From Hymenobacter sp. 5317J-9 (lineage in GTDB: Bacteria; Bacteroidota; Bacteroidia; Cytophagales; Hymenobacteraceae): a stretch of DNA of 64,000 nt. Positions 17,280-26,303 of this stretch are shown piece after piece. The stretch lies in assembly GCF_022921075.1 (NCBI RefSeq), contig NZ_CP095050.1, positions 1,984,001 through 2,048,000 of the forward strand. The letters are read 5' to 3'. Below the pieces are notes generated by a model, which searched no databases, had not been told where the DNA came from, and was given only the letters and a program-made list of their open reading frames with translations. The position numbers and the translations under genes were made by a program. The first letter of the stretch is position 1. The number at the start of each line of letters is the position of its first letter.

Positions 17280-19118
17280 TTACTGCCGTTCCAGCGCCAG
17301 CGCGTAGGCCCGGTCGTAGTGCACGCGCAGGTTTTTCCAGTCGAAAAGCTCTGCTGAGCTTTCCACGGCGTTGCGTTGCATGATGCGCTCGCGGCGGTTG
17401 AGCAGCACGAAGTCCCACATCATGTTGGTGAGCTCCTCGGCCGACTCGTCGAAGGACTTTTCCTGGCGGTGCACTACGAAAATGCCTTTCTGCTCCGGCT
17501 CGGGGATGGTTTCGAGCACGTAGTCGCCGAAGCCCGACAGGTCGGAGGTGATGGCGGGCACGCCGCGGGCCACGCACTCGAGCGGGGTGTAGCCCCAGGG
17601 CTCGTAGTAGCTCGGGAACACGCCCAAGTGGCAGCCGCGCACAAACTGCCCGTACTCCATGCCCAGCAGCGGCGAGGCTGGCGACACAAAGTCGGGGTGG
17701 TACACCATTTTCACCCGGTCGTGCTTGTGGTTGAGCAGGTTGGCCCGGCGCATAAAGTTCAGGATGTCGTCGTCCTGGTCGTTCACCAGGTTGTGGGTGA
17801 TGACGGGCGGCAGGGTGTTGGTCTTCCAGGTTTGGAGGGTGCGGCGGTAGCGCAGGCGCCAGTAGTCGTCCACCATGGAGCTGAGCTCGGGCAGTTTGTG
17901 GTCCTGGCTGGCGGCGGCGGCGTAGAACAGGCGCTCGCCCACTTGCCGCTCAATGGCCTGGCAGGTTTCGTGCACTTCGTCGAGCAGGGCGCGGCGCTCC
18001 AGTACCTGCGGGTTGATGCTGGTGTAAGGGCGCTTCGTGATGAAAAACATCACCACCTGGCCTTCCAGGCCGCTTTGCTGCAGGCGGTAGTTGAGGCGGG
18101 CCAGGGCTTCAAGGGTCAGGTCGAAGCCTTTGTTGTGGTACTCGTAGCGGCCCGAGGTGAAGAAATACAGCGTCTTGTCCAGGTCGAAGGCGTAGGACTG
18201 GAAAAAGTGCGCCATCACGAACTCGTGAATCTTGGCCTTGTACTGCTGGTGCAGGTTCTGGAACTCGTGCAGGGCCACGAAGCGCTCGATGTTGAGGCCG
18301 TTGGGCAGCACCGCGTCCGGAATCCGGTCCAGCAAATAGATGCACTCGCGCACCGTCAGCTCGCTCACGGTGGTGAAGACGTGGCTGCCGTGGGCGGCGG
18401 CGCGCTCCATCTTCACGGCCGGCTCGATGTTGAAGTGCTTGGCCTCGTTTTCCCAGTTCACCCACATGAGGTGGTCGTAGAAATCGGGGTCGTTCATGGC
18501 TAGGTAGCGGCCCAGCAGCGTGGCGTGGGTGGTGAAGAGCAAATGCGCGGGCACGTGCAGGCGGCGCAGCTCCGGAATGGCCACGCCGGTCATCCACTCG
18601 TGGAAGTGGCCCAGCAGGCGCTGCGCGGGCTTCACCTGCGCCGCCACGTGCTGAAAGAAAATGGTGGTGAGGTGCCCGAAGGCAATGACCTGGTGCAGCA
18701 AGTCATCGGTATCCGGCGAGGGAATGCCGTGGCGCTGCCACAGCTCCGATTTTAATTCGCCCAGCTTAGGGTAAGCCTGAAACGGGTTGATGAGCACCAC
18801 CCGGGGCCGGCCCGTCACCAGCCAGGTGCCGTAGCTCACGTCGTAGCCCTGGGCGCGCATGGTGCGCACGGCCGCCCCAAACGGGTCGGAGGCGGTGTGC
18901 ACGGTGAGGTCGTCGAAGGGCTCGAACTCGCCTTGGGCCATGTTGGGGAAGTAGGGGCCCAGCAGGCAGTAGCGGCTGCCCCAGGCGGGCATGGTGGCCG
19001 GCACCTTGGAGCGAATAACGGTGTAGATGCCGCCCACCTGGTTGCAGACCTCCCAGGCTACCTCGACGAGGAGCGAATCGGGAAACAGGGCTTCGGGGGC
19101 GTTGGAGGTGGTTTGCAT
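17280..19118 (-). CDS. glycogen synthase, GT3 (eukaryote-like) family
   Basis: 612-residue glycosyltransferase elongating alpha-1,4-glucan. It belongs to the GT3 type rather than bacterial GlgA (GT5): the N-terminus reads EVAWEVCNQVGGIYTVIRSK, and the C-terminal donor-site region reads GVFPSYYEPWGYTPLE followed by GVPAITSDLSGFG. GT3 enzymes of fungi, animals and some Bacteroidota usually take UDP-glucose; the bacterial donor is less certain. The ATG at 19118 is chosen over the longer frame, with a near -7 word (TACCTTTC on the minus strand, 19157-19164) upstream. A GH13 branching enzyme is encoded 2 kb away on the same strand. Confidence 0.9.
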   Translation of the reverse strand: MQTTSNAPEALFPDSLLVEVAWEVCNQVGGIYTVIRSKVPATMPAWGSRYCLLGPYFPNMAQGEFEPFDDLTVHTASDPFGAAVRTMRAQGYDVSYGTWLVTGRPRVVLINPFQAYPKLGELKSELWQRHGIPSPDTDDLLHQVIAFGHLTTIFFQHVAAQVKPAQRLLGHFHEWMTGVAIPELRRLHVPAHLLFTTHATLLGRYLAMNDPDFYDHLMWVNWENEAKHFNIEPAVKMERAAAHGSHVFTTVSELTVRECIYLLDRIPDAVLPNGLNIERFVALHEFQNLHQQYKAKIHEFVMAHFFQSYAFDLDKTLYFFTSGRYEYHNKGFDLTLEALARLNYRLQQSGLEGQVVMFFITKRPYTSINPQVLERRALLDEVHETCQAIERQVGERLFYAAAASQDHKLPELSSMVDDYWRLRYRRTLQTWKTNTLPPVITHNLVNDQDDDILNFMRRANLLNHKHDRVKMVYHPDFVSPASPLLGMEYGQFVRGCHLGVFPSYYEPWGYTPLECVARGVPAITSDLSGFGDYVLETIPEPEQKGIFVVHRQEKSFDESAEELTNMMWDFVLLNRRERIMQRNAVESSAELFDWKNLRVHYDRAYALALERQ

Positions 19119-19310
19119 GGGGGCGGGCACGGAAGGGCAGGGACAAAGAACGCGGCGAAAGGTAAGCCGGCTAGCGCCGTAGATGCCACTGCGGGCCGCC
19201 TTTTTTACGGCCGTCCGCTCGCCGGGCCGTCGGGGCCGGGCCAAAACTTCAACTCGTCGCGCCTGTTAGGGCCCTTGCAATACCCCATTTGTTCCCTTGT
19301 CCAAAGTATT

Positions 19311-19928
19311 ATGGCCGACTCCACCAACGTTCTTGCCCTCGAAACCCCCATTTTGCCGGTGCTGGCCCAGCGCCGCAGCCCCCGCGCCTACAGCAGCCAG
19401 CCCGTGCCGCCCGAGGCCCTGGCCCAGGTGTTTGCGGCCGCTTCGTCGGCAGCGTCCTGCTTCGGCGAGCAGCCCTGGCGCTACCTTGTGGGTTCGCAAA
19501 GCACCAGCCCCGAGGCCTTTGCAAAGATTCTGGCCAGCATGGGCGAGTTCAACCAGGCGTGGGCCAAAAACGCGCCGGTGCTGGGCGTGAGCATTGCCAA
19601 ACTCACATTCTCGCACGACGGCAACTCCAACGCCTGGGCCCGGCACGACGTGGGCCAGGCCACGGCCACCCTCGCCATTCAGGCCACCGAACTGGGCCTG
19701 CAGGTGCACCAGATGGCCGGCTACTCGCCCGACAAGCTGCGGGAGTCCTTTGCTATTCCGGCCGATTACGAGCCGGTGGCAGTGTTCACCCTCGGCTACC
19801 CCGGCGACCCCGGCAGCCTGGCCGATGGCCTGCGCGAAAAAGAGCTGGCCCCGCGCGCCCGCAAGCCGCTGGCCGAATTTCTGTTTGAAGGCGCCTGGCC
19901 CGGCCTGGCCGATGAGCGCTACGACTAG
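19311..19928 (+). CDS. nitroreductase-family oxidoreductase
   Basis: 205-residue flavoprotein of the nitroreductase superfamily, expected to bind FMN as a dimer. The N-terminal FMN-phosphate motif is RRSPRAYSSQPV (residues 21-32), followed by AAASSAASCFGEQPWRY and a C-terminal FTLGYPGDP. Such enzymes reduce nitroaromatics, quinones or enones with NAD(P)H. The ATG at 19311 gives the expected N-terminus. Confidence 0.87.
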   Translation: MADSTNVLALETPILPVLAQRRSPRAYSSQPVPPEALAQVFAAASSAASCFGEQPWRYLVGSQSTSPEAFAKILASMGEFNQAWAKNAPVLGVSIAKLTFSHDGNSNAWARHDVGQATATLAIQATELGLQVHQMAGYSPDKLRESFAIPADYEPVAVFTLGYPGDPGSLADGLREKELAPRARKPLAEFLFEGAWPGLADERYD

Positions 19929-19957
19929 GCGCCGGTGTAAGTCGGCTTTAAGAATCC

Positions 19958-20021
19958 CTCACGCAAACCGCCTGTCTTGCAGCTCCAAGGGAGCCACCGG
20001 ACAGGCGGTTTGCTGCGTGAG
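19958..20021. terminator. inverted repeat between convergent genes, possible terminator
   Basis: An 18-20 bp stem (CTCACGCAAACCGCCTGTC pairing with GACAGGCGGTTTGC plus a one-base bulge and GTGAG) lies between the convergent nitroreductase and YitT genes. There is no T-tract, so termination is inferred from position only. Confidence 0.35.
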
Positions 20022-20035
20022 GAGTGGCGGAGGTG

Positions 20036-20923
20036 CTAGTGCAGCGGCCGCTTCTTGATGATGCCGCCGTGCGCGTCGTCGATGCCGTACTGCACCACGA
20101 AGGCGTTCGGGTCGATGCGCTGGATTGCGGCGTGGAGCTGGGGCAGCTCGAGGCGGGTGACGACGGTGAACACGATGTCGCGCTGGCTCAGCTGCTCGCC
20201 GCGCTTGCCGAAGCCGGCCTTGCCCTGGTAGAGGGTCACGCCCCGGCCCAGGCCCTCGGTGATGGCCAGCCGGATGGCCTCGCTCTGCTCCGACACGATG
20301 GTGACGCCCGTGTACTGCTCGATGCCGTTGAGCACGAATTCCATCACCCGCGACGCCGCGAAGTAGGTGAGCATGGAGTACAGCGCCGGCTCGGTGCCGA
20401 GCACCCACACTGCCACGCCAAAGATGATGACGTTCAGAATCAGAATGATGTCGCTGACTTTTAGCAAGGTGAGGTGGCGGCTCACCAGCAGGGCGGCTAT
20501 TTCGGTGCCGTCGAGCACGGCGCCGCCGCGCATGGCCAGCCCAATGCCCGCCCCAATGAACACGCCGCCGAACACGGCCGTGAGCAGGCGGTCGGACGTG
20601 ATGTCGGGAAACGGGACGAAGGCCAGCACCAGGGCCAGCCCGCCGATGCCAATGGCGCTGCGCACGGCAAAGCGGCGGCCCATCTGCCGGTAGCCCAGCG
20701 CCACAAAGGGCAGGTTGATGACCAGAATAAGAGCCGCCAGCGGCAGGTGGAGCAACGCCGCCAGCAGCATCGAAACGCCCGTCACGCCACCGTCGATGAA
20801 GTGGCTGGACAGCAGGAAGGCCTTGAGGCCGAAGGCGGCGGCGACGACGCCTGCTACGATAAAAGCTGCGTTTTGAACCTCAGAAGCGGGGCGGTTAATG
20901 GTCTTGGCAGGGGTGTTGGCCAT
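20036..20923 (-). CDS. YitT family membrane protein (DUF2179 C-terminus)
   Basis: 295-residue protein with five or six N-terminal helices (AAFIVAGVVAAAFGLKAFLL; SHFIDGGVTGVSML) and a C-terminal soluble DUF2179 domain (about residues 215-290) with FTVVTRLELPQLHAAIQRIDP. The GGVTGVSML motif is diagnostic of the family. Function is unsettled. The ATG at 20923 (MANTPAKT) is preferred over one six codons earlier. Confidence 0.88.
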   Translation of the reverse strand: MANTPAKTINRPASEVQNAAFIVAGVVAAAFGLKAFLLSSHFIDGGVTGVSMLLAALLHLPLAALILVINLPFVALGYRQMGRRFAVRSAIGIGGLALVLAFVPFPDITSDRLLTAVFGGVFIGAGIGLAMRGGAVLDGTEIAALLVSRHLTLLKVSDIILILNVIIFGVAVWVLGTEPALYSMLTYFAASRVMEFVLNGIEQYTGVTIVSEQSEAIRLAITEGLGRGVTLYQGKAGFGKRGEQLSQRDIVFTVVTRLELPQLHAAIQRIDPNAFVVQYGIDDAHGGIIKKRPLH

Positions 20924-21091
20924 GCAGCAAAGGAAAGGCAAAATGGAAGAAACACGGCCCGAACCCGGCGTTCGGGCGGCGAAAGAGCTTGGGATTTTGG
21001 GTCGACAAAAGCAAAAATGCCGCGCCGGCGGTCGCGCTCAAGTAGCGTGACTGCCGGCGCGGCACGACGTTGAGAGTATTTCCCAAGCGCC

Positions 21092-22972
21092 CTAATCCTG
21101 CGACAGAATGAGCACGGCGTAGGGCGCCACGCCAATGCTGCCGTGCCAGGCGTAGCCGTCGTATTCGCCCTCCTCGGCATCGAGGCCAAAGCTGTCGAAG
21201 TCGCCAAACTCCCCGTCGTAGCCGCGCCAGTCGCTGTTGAAGCGCACCGTCCAGTGGCCGGGGCCGGGCAGGCCGATGGTGTAGGCCTCGTGGGCCTGGT
21301 GGGCGAAGTTGGCCAGCACCACGGTGGTGTCGCGGGGGCCGCCGTCGCCGTCGGCCCAGCGGGCGAAGGCCACCAGCTTCTCCTCGTCGTTGACGTGGAA
21401 GACGCGGGTGTGCTGCCCGCCCAGGCCGCGCGTGAGGCCGTGGAAGTTGCGGCGCAGCGCAATCAGGTCGCGGTAGAGGTGCACCAGGCCGGCGTTGGCT
21501 TCCACGTGCGCCCATTCCAGCGGCTCGGCGTCGTTGAACTCACCGGGCGCCAGAAACTCCTGCCCCTGAAACAGCATGGGAATGCCCGGCGCCGTGAGTA
21601 CCAGCGCCGCGCCCAGCGTGGTGCGCTTCTTGGCAAAATAATGGTCGGCCGCGCCGGGCATGATTTCCTCGGCCACGCGGCTTTTGCCGTTGGCCACCTC
21701 GTCGTGGCTTTCGGTGTAGATGACGCGGCGGAAGGCGTCGCCGTTGTAGGTCACGGCCAACGCCTCGGCCACGGCCGGCATGTTGCGGTCAGCGTCGTGG
21801 GCGGCGGTGAGGGCTTGCACCACGGGGTACACAAACGAGGAATCCCACTGCGAATCAAAACCCTGGCCGCCCTTTTCCACGCTTTCGGTGATGCCGGCGT
21901 GGCCGCGCATGTCCTCGGCGATGGTAATTTTCCAGGGCATGGTCTGGTCGATTTCCTCGTTTATCCAGCGCATCAGGCTCCAGCCTTCGGGCAGGTCGTC
22001 GCCGGGGTTGTCTTCCCCTTTCACGTTGCGAATGAAGGCAATGGCGTCGGCCCGCAGGCCGTCGACGCGGTATTCCTGCAGCCACATCAGGGCGTTGTCG
22101 CGGATGTACTGGCGCACTTCGGGGCGGCCGTAGTCGGGGCGGTTGTGGCCCCAGGGCGTTTCGGCTTTCCAGTCGTTGTAGAAGTAGATGCCGCCGCCGT
22201 CGTTCTCGCTCCAGCCGTCGAACTGCCACAAATCCAGGTCGCCGGGGCCGAAGTGGTTGTACACCACGTCGAGCACCACGGCAATGCCGTGCTGGTGGGC
22301 CGCCTTCACCAGTTGCTTGAAGGCCACGGGCCCGCCGTAGTCGCTTTCGAGGGCAAACGGGTTGGAGGGGTTGTAGCCCCACGAACGGCTGCCCGGAAAC
22401 TCGGTGGCCGGCAGCAGCTCAATGCAGTTGATGCCCAAATCGCGCAGGTAGGGCAGCTTTTCGGCCACGTCGGCAAAGGTGCCCACTTTGTCGGCATCGG
22501 GGGCGTTGAAGGTGCCCACGTGCAGCTCATAAATCACGAGCTCGTTCCAGGCCGGCATGTGAAACTCGTCGTCGGCCCAGTCGAAATTGGGGTCGTGAAT
22601 GACTGAGGAACCGGCCGAGTTGGTGACCTGCCGGGCGTAGGGGTCGTTGCGGTCGAGCTGCTGCTTGCCGTTGGTGAGGTGGTATTTGTATTCGTCGCCG
22701 GGCTTGGCCCCGGGCACGTCGGTGGCCCAGTAGCCGTCGGCTTCGTGCTGCAGCGGGTGCTGCGCGGCGTTCCAGTCGTTGAACGTGCCGATGACCGCAA
22801 CGGCCTCGGCGTGGGGCGCCCACACCCGAAAGGTGGTGCCGCCGGCGTGGGGCACGGCGCCCATGCCGGGCTGGGGGCTGGGCGTAGCGGGCTGGGGAGC
22901 AGGCGTGGGGGTAGCAGTTTTGGCGAACGCGTTGGCGCGGGGCGCCGGTTTGGAAGCGGAAACGGTTGACAT
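21092..22972 (-). CDS. GH13 alpha-glucan enzyme with CBM48 (branching-enzyme-like)
   Basis: 626-residue protein. Residues 1-40 are a Pro/Ala/Thr-rich lead, residues 45-130 form a CBM48/E-set module (TTFRVWAPHAEAVAVIG), and the rest is a GH13 barrel. Catalytic residues are D309 in GLRADAI (nucleophile), E353 in ITIAEDMR (acid/base) and D424 in YTESHDE. DVVYNHFG (235-242) is region I. The SHDEVANGK sequence resembles 1,4-alpha-glucan branching enzymes, but alpha-amylase activity is possible. With the GT3 synthase it suggests glycogen storage. No signal peptide, so cytoplasmic. Confidence 0.85.
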   Translation of the reverse strand: MSTVSASKPAPRANAFAKTATPTPAPQPATPSPQPGMGAVPHAGGTTFRVWAPHAEAVAVIGTFNDWNAAQHPLQHEADGYWATDVPGAKPGDEYKYHLTNGKQQLDRNDPYARQVTNSAGSSVIHDPNFDWADDEFHMPAWNELVIYELHVGTFNAPDADKVGTFADVAEKLPYLRDLGINCIELLPATEFPGSRSWGYNPSNPFALESDYGGPVAFKQLVKAAHQHGIAVVLDVVYNHFGPGDLDLWQFDGWSENDGGGIYFYNDWKAETPWGHNRPDYGRPEVRQYIRDNALMWLQEYRVDGLRADAIAFIRNVKGEDNPGDDLPEGWSLMRWINEEIDQTMPWKITIAEDMRGHAGITESVEKGGQGFDSQWDSSFVYPVVQALTAAHDADRNMPAVAEALAVTYNGDAFRRVIYTESHDEVANGKSRVAEEIMPGAADHYFAKKRTTLGAALVLTAPGIPMLFQGQEFLAPGEFNDAEPLEWAHVEANAGLVHLYRDLIALRRNFHGLTRGLGGQHTRVFHVNDEEKLVAFARWADGDGGPRDTTVVLANFAHQAHEAYTIGLPGPGHWTVRFNSDWRGYDGEFGDFDSFGLDAEEGEYDGYAWHGSIGVAPYAVLILSQD

Positions 22973-23163
22973 TGAAAAAAACAAAAACCTTTGCCCGGGC
23001 AGCCAAAAATTCGGCCGGTGCCAGGCAAGAGGTAGCTGGACAATACGCAGTTGCCAAACTTTTGGCTGGCTTACGCACGGCCGGGGGGCATTTGCGCTGC
23101 TAGTCAGGCGCCTGGCGCAGGCCGCGGTTGCCGATTTGCTAAATTCTGCCGACCTTTTCCGCC

Positions 23164-23850
23164 ATGAATACCGCTCCGCCTGCCGCCGAGGGCCGCACCA
23201 CGCTTTACCACCGCCGCCACGCCAAGCAGCAGGTGGGCAAGTCGCTGGGGCACGTGGCGCCGGCGCTGGTGCTGTTTTTCGGGGTTATCCCCATTCTCAC
23301 GGGCGCCGAGCATTTTACGGTGCTGGGCGGGCTGGAAATAGCCGTGGGGGCCGCCTATCTCATGCTGATGGTGCGCGAGCTACGGCACCTGCGTCATAAC
23401 CCCTTTCACCGCGAGCGAGTGGCCTGGCTGGAGCTGGCCGCCGCCGGTATTCTGGCTCTGGAAAGCTACCACATCTGGCACCGCCACCACGAAGCCGAAC
23501 TGGCCGGCGCCCCGCACCGCCTGCACGTGCTGCCCTGGCTATACGCTGCCGTGGCCCTGATGTACGTGGTACTGGCCTTCCGCCTCAACAAGCTGACCGA
23601 CCGGCAGTTCCTGCATCTGCACGCCCACGGATTTGCCGTGCGCACCCAGCGCTTGGGCCCGGCGCACGAGTTCACTTGGGCCGATGTAGCCGCCGTGGAG
23701 GCCGATGGCCCGGCTGATGCGCTGGTGCACCAAACCGATGGCCAGAAGCACCGCATTTCGTTTGGCAACACCTACGACGGCGCCGCGCACCGCGACCGTC
23801 TGCTGGCGCACGCCGCCCCGCACCTGGCCGCCATGCCACAGGCGGACTAA
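23164..23850 (+). CDS. hypothetical membrane protein
   Basis: 228 residues, family not recognised. Four hydrophobic segments are visible (about 31-47, 52-70, 87-101 and 122-139), followed by a ~90-residue soluble C-terminus with FLHLHAHGFAVRTQRLGPAHEFTW, which resembles a PH-like (bPH) domain as in other small membrane proteins with four helices. Histidines are frequent in the loops. The start is the only ATG in good position. Confidence 0.7.
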   Translation: MNTAPPAAEGRTTLYHRRHAKQQVGKSLGHVAPALVLFFGVIPILTGAEHFTVLGGLEIAVGAAYLMLMVRELRHLRHNPFHRERVAWLELAAAGILALESYHIWHRHHEAELAGAPHRLHVLPWLYAAVALMYVVLAFRLNKLTDRQFLHLHAHGFAVRTQRLGPAHEFTWADVAAVEADGPADALVHQTDGQKHRISFGNTYDGAAHRDRLLAHAAPHLAAMPQAD

Positions 23851-23925
23851 AGCGCATCCGGCGGCAACTTCAATGGTCGGTTTGGGGTTTTGAGGGTAAT
23901 CTTTGCCCTGCGTTTCCCCTACCCA

Positions 23926-24333
23926 ATGCCCCGTCCCAAACCCGTTGTTTTTGGCCTCTACGGCTGGTCGCCCGACTACGGCTTCCGCTACATTCACCCC
24001 GCCAACCGCCGTTCCTTTGAGCTGCTGGAGCCCGTGGGCAAGCTTTTCGAGAAAATTGCCGAAGACGAAGAAGGCGAGTGGCTCACCATTCGCTACGACG
24101 AGCAGCAGTTCCTCGTGCGCCCCGAGCTGTTTAAGGAAATTTACCACAAGCCCAAGTTCAGCTTCGGCGATGCGGTGGAGGAGGTGACACCGCAGCCGGG
24201 CCAGTACCGCCACTTCGGCCACGTGTCCGACGTGTACTGGGACGAAACCAGCGACACGGCCACGTTTCAGATTGTGGAGCGCAAGCGCAAGCTCCCGCGC
24301 ATTTTCCAGGCCAGCGAGCTGCGGGCCGATTAG
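23926..24333 (+). CDS. conserved small cytoplasmic protein (possibly DUF6960)
   Basis: 135-residue protein starting MPRPKPVVFGLYGWSPDYGF. It has the pattern FRYIHPANRRSFELLEPVGK-LFEKI shared, as recalled, by a Bacteroidota family of unknown function (DUF6960); this assignment was not checked. It lacks signal or membrane segments. Its C-terminus is basic (ERKRKLPRIF). A TAATCTTTG word resembling a -7 box lies about 20 bases upstream. Convergent with the YfcC gene, five bases away. Confidence 0.65.
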   Translation: MPRPKPVVFGLYGWSPDYGFRYIHPANRRSFELLEPVGKLFEKIAEDEEGEWLTIRYDEQQFLVRPELFKEIYHKPKFSFGDAVEEVTPQPGQYRHFGHVSDVYWDETSDTATFQIVERKRKLPRIFQASELRAD

Positions 24334-24338
24334 GTCCG

Positions 24339-25685
24339 CTAAATCCCCACGGCGATGGCGGTGACGATGCTGATGACGCCGATAATGACCAGGCCGAGGT
24401 AGAGCGGCCAGGCAAACTTTAGCCACTGCTCGAAGCGCACGCCGGTGGCGGCCAGCATGGCCATGAGCGTGCCGTTGGTGGGCGTGATGAGCTCGCAGAG
24501 GCCGGCCCCGTACTGAAACGCCAGCACCATTACTTGCCGCGACAGGCCGATGAGGTCGGAGAGGGGCGTGAGCAGGGGCATGGTGAGCGTGGCCTGGCCG
24601 CTGCCGCTGGGCACGGGCACGTGCAGGGCGGTTTGCACCGCCATCATGCCCAGGGCCGCCACCGACACGGGCAAGTGGCCCAGCGGCGTGGCCAGGCCGT
24701 TCACGATGGTGTCGACGATGTTGCCCTGCTCCAGCACCACGAAAATGGTGCGGGCAAAGCCGATGAGCATGGCCGAAAAGGCCATGTCGCGGAAGCCCAC
24801 CACGAAGCCCTCGGCCGTGCCGGTGGCACCCAGGCCACCCAGCAACCCCGCCGCCACGCCCAGCGCAAAAAACAGCGCGCCCATCTCCTCGAAGCCCCAG
24901 CCCTGCTGCACCACGCCGTAGGCAAAGTAGCTGAAGGCGGCCAGCAGCAGCAGCAGCACCAGGCCGTGGCGGCCGGCGCCGCGGGTGTCGGCAGCGGCTT
25001 CGGCTTCGGTTATTTCCACGGGCACGCGGTGGCGCTGGGCGTGCCGAATGGTGCCCCACAGCCACAAGGCCAATGCCGGCACCAGAAACGCCAGCCGGTA
25101 GGCCCCGCCCGAGAGCAGCGGCAGCTGCGCCAGCTTCTGGGCAATGCCCACCTGAAAGGGATTGATGGGGCTGAACGAGGCCCCCACAAACGCCGCCCCG
25201 GCGCTGGCCGCCACGGCCGTGAGGGCCGGAAAGCCCAGCCGCCGCATCAGCACCAGCAGCACCGGCACCAGGGCAATGATTTCCTCGCCCATGTTTTCGA
25301 GGGCGCCCATGGTGGCAAACAGCAGCCCCACCAGCGGAATGACGAGCACCTGCCGGCCCTGGGTTTTCAGCAGCAGCCAGTCGACGCCGTGGCGCAGGGC
25401 GCCGGTTTGGTCGACCACGGTGAAGGCGCCGCCGGCCAGGAAGATGAGAAAGACCACGCCCGCGGCATCGGCCAGGCCCTTGGGCAGGTCCACGAGCATG
25501 TCGAGCGGGCCCACGGGCGTGGCGGGCACGCGGTGGTACGACCCGGCCACCACCACTTCGCGCTGGGCAACGGGGTCTTGGCGGCGGTCGAAGCGGCCGG
25601 CGGGCAGCACGTAGCTAAGCACCGCGGCCAGCACGATGAAGCCCACCAGCAGCACCAGCGGGTGAGGAAAGCGAAAGGTGTTCAT
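24339..25685 (-). CDS. YfcC family carrier (C4-dicarboxylate / basic amino acid type)
   Basis: 448-residue membrane transporter of the YfcC/DcuC superfamily with about 11-12 helices. The family features are the N-terminal FRFPHPLVLLVGFIVLAAVL-SYVLPAG, the glycine/glutamate motif ATMGALENMGEEIIALVPVL, and the second half VPVPSGSGQATLTMPLLTPL-SDLIGLSRQ. Members are annotated as C4-dicarboxylate, short-chain fatty acid or arginine/ornithine carriers; specificity is not readable here. The nearest arginine genes are 23 kb away. Confidence 0.85.
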   Translation of the reverse strand: MNTFRFPHPLVLLVGFIVLAAVLSYVLPAGRFDRRQDPVAQREVVVAGSYHRVPATPVGPLDMLVDLPKGLADAAGVVFLIFLAGGAFTVVDQTGALRHGVDWLLLKTQGRQVLVIPLVGLLFATMGALENMGEEIIALVPVLLVLMRRLGFPALTAVAASAGAAFVGASFSPINPFQVGIAQKLAQLPLLSGGAYRLAFLVPALALWLWGTIRHAQRHRVPVEITEAEAAADTRGAGRHGLVLLLLLAAFSYFAYGVVQQGWGFEEMGALFFALGVAAGLLGGLGATGTAEGFVVGFRDMAFSAMLIGFARTIFVVLEQGNIVDTIVNGLATPLGHLPVSVAALGMMAVQTALHVPVPSGSGQATLTMPLLTPLSDLIGLSRQVMVLAFQYGAGLCELITPTNGTLMAMLAATGVRFEQWLKFAWPLYLGLVIIGVISIVTAIAVGI

Positions 25686-25741
25686 GGGAAAATGGACGGT
25701 GAATCGGGAACAAAAGAACGTCAGGCTAGCGTCACCAACCC

Positions 25742-25968
25742 GTCATGCTTCAGTTGGCGTCCGCCTGTCGAAGCATCTCGCGTGTACTGTCTGTCATCCT
25801 GAGCGCAGCGAAGGACCTTCTCACGGCTGAGCGTTAATTGGCTTCATTATGGGTGGACAGTTGAGAAAATGAACGTCATGCTGAGCGCAGTCGAAGCATC
25901 TCTACTGCAACACTAACTTTAATCGGTTGCGCGGTAGAGATGCTTCGACTGCGCTCAGCATGACGTTC
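25742..25968. repeat. cluster of intergenic repeats: two solitary arms and one full palindrome
   Basis: A full inverted repeat of the GTCATGCTGAGCGCAGTCGA family occupies 25871-25968 (arms to 25904 and from 25934). Before it, 25793-25827 is a single arm of the GTCATCCTGAGCGCAGCGAA family, and 25742-25782 is a decayed arm ending CGAAGCATCTCGC. The ~297 bp between the YfcC gene and the next gene consist largely of these elements, which look like successive insertions. Confidence 0.8.
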
Positions 25969-25982
25969 TTTTGTACCCTCTG

Positions 25983-26228
25983 ATGACCTTCGCCGAATTT
26001 AAAGCTCTGCACCAGCGCCGCCAGGCCGAGCACCTGGCCCGGCACGGCACGCGCCTGGCCGAGCGCCAGGAAGACAGCTTCGACCTGGTGCTGTATGCGG
26101 TAGAAGGTTTTTATGCCGAAACCTGGCGTAGTCGGGGCGAGGAGCACATCCTCTTCATCCACGTGTTCCAGAAGCCCACCGGGCTGGGCGACTACCTCAA
26201 GCTGGTGCGCCTGCCCGAAGCCCTGTGA
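25983..26228 (+). CDS. small hypothetical protein (81 aa)
   Basis: Short acidic/basic mixed protein with no recognised family: MTFAEFKALHQRRQAEHL then a beta-rich segment SFDLVLYAVEGFYAETWRS and ILFIHVFQKPTGLGDYL. Third-position GC and codon choice match real genes here. The ATG at 25983 follows the right arm of the palindrome by 14 bases, so any promoter must lie in or overlap the repeat. Confidence 0.6.
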   Translation: MTFAEFKALHQRRQAEHLARHGTRLAERQEDSFDLVLYAVEGFYAETWRSRGEEHILFIHVFQKPTGLGDYLKLVRLPEAL

Positions 26229-26303
26229 GCCGGCTTGGCAGGCGGGAATTTCTTACGACATTCGCCGGGCCCGTTGCTACCAACGCGGCGTAGCAGCTTT
26301 TGT

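Noticed and set aside
21143-22606. 487-codon plus-strand frame opposite the GH13 gene
   Set aside because: The GH13 catalytic residues are all on the minus strand; this frame is Val/Gly/His-rich noise.
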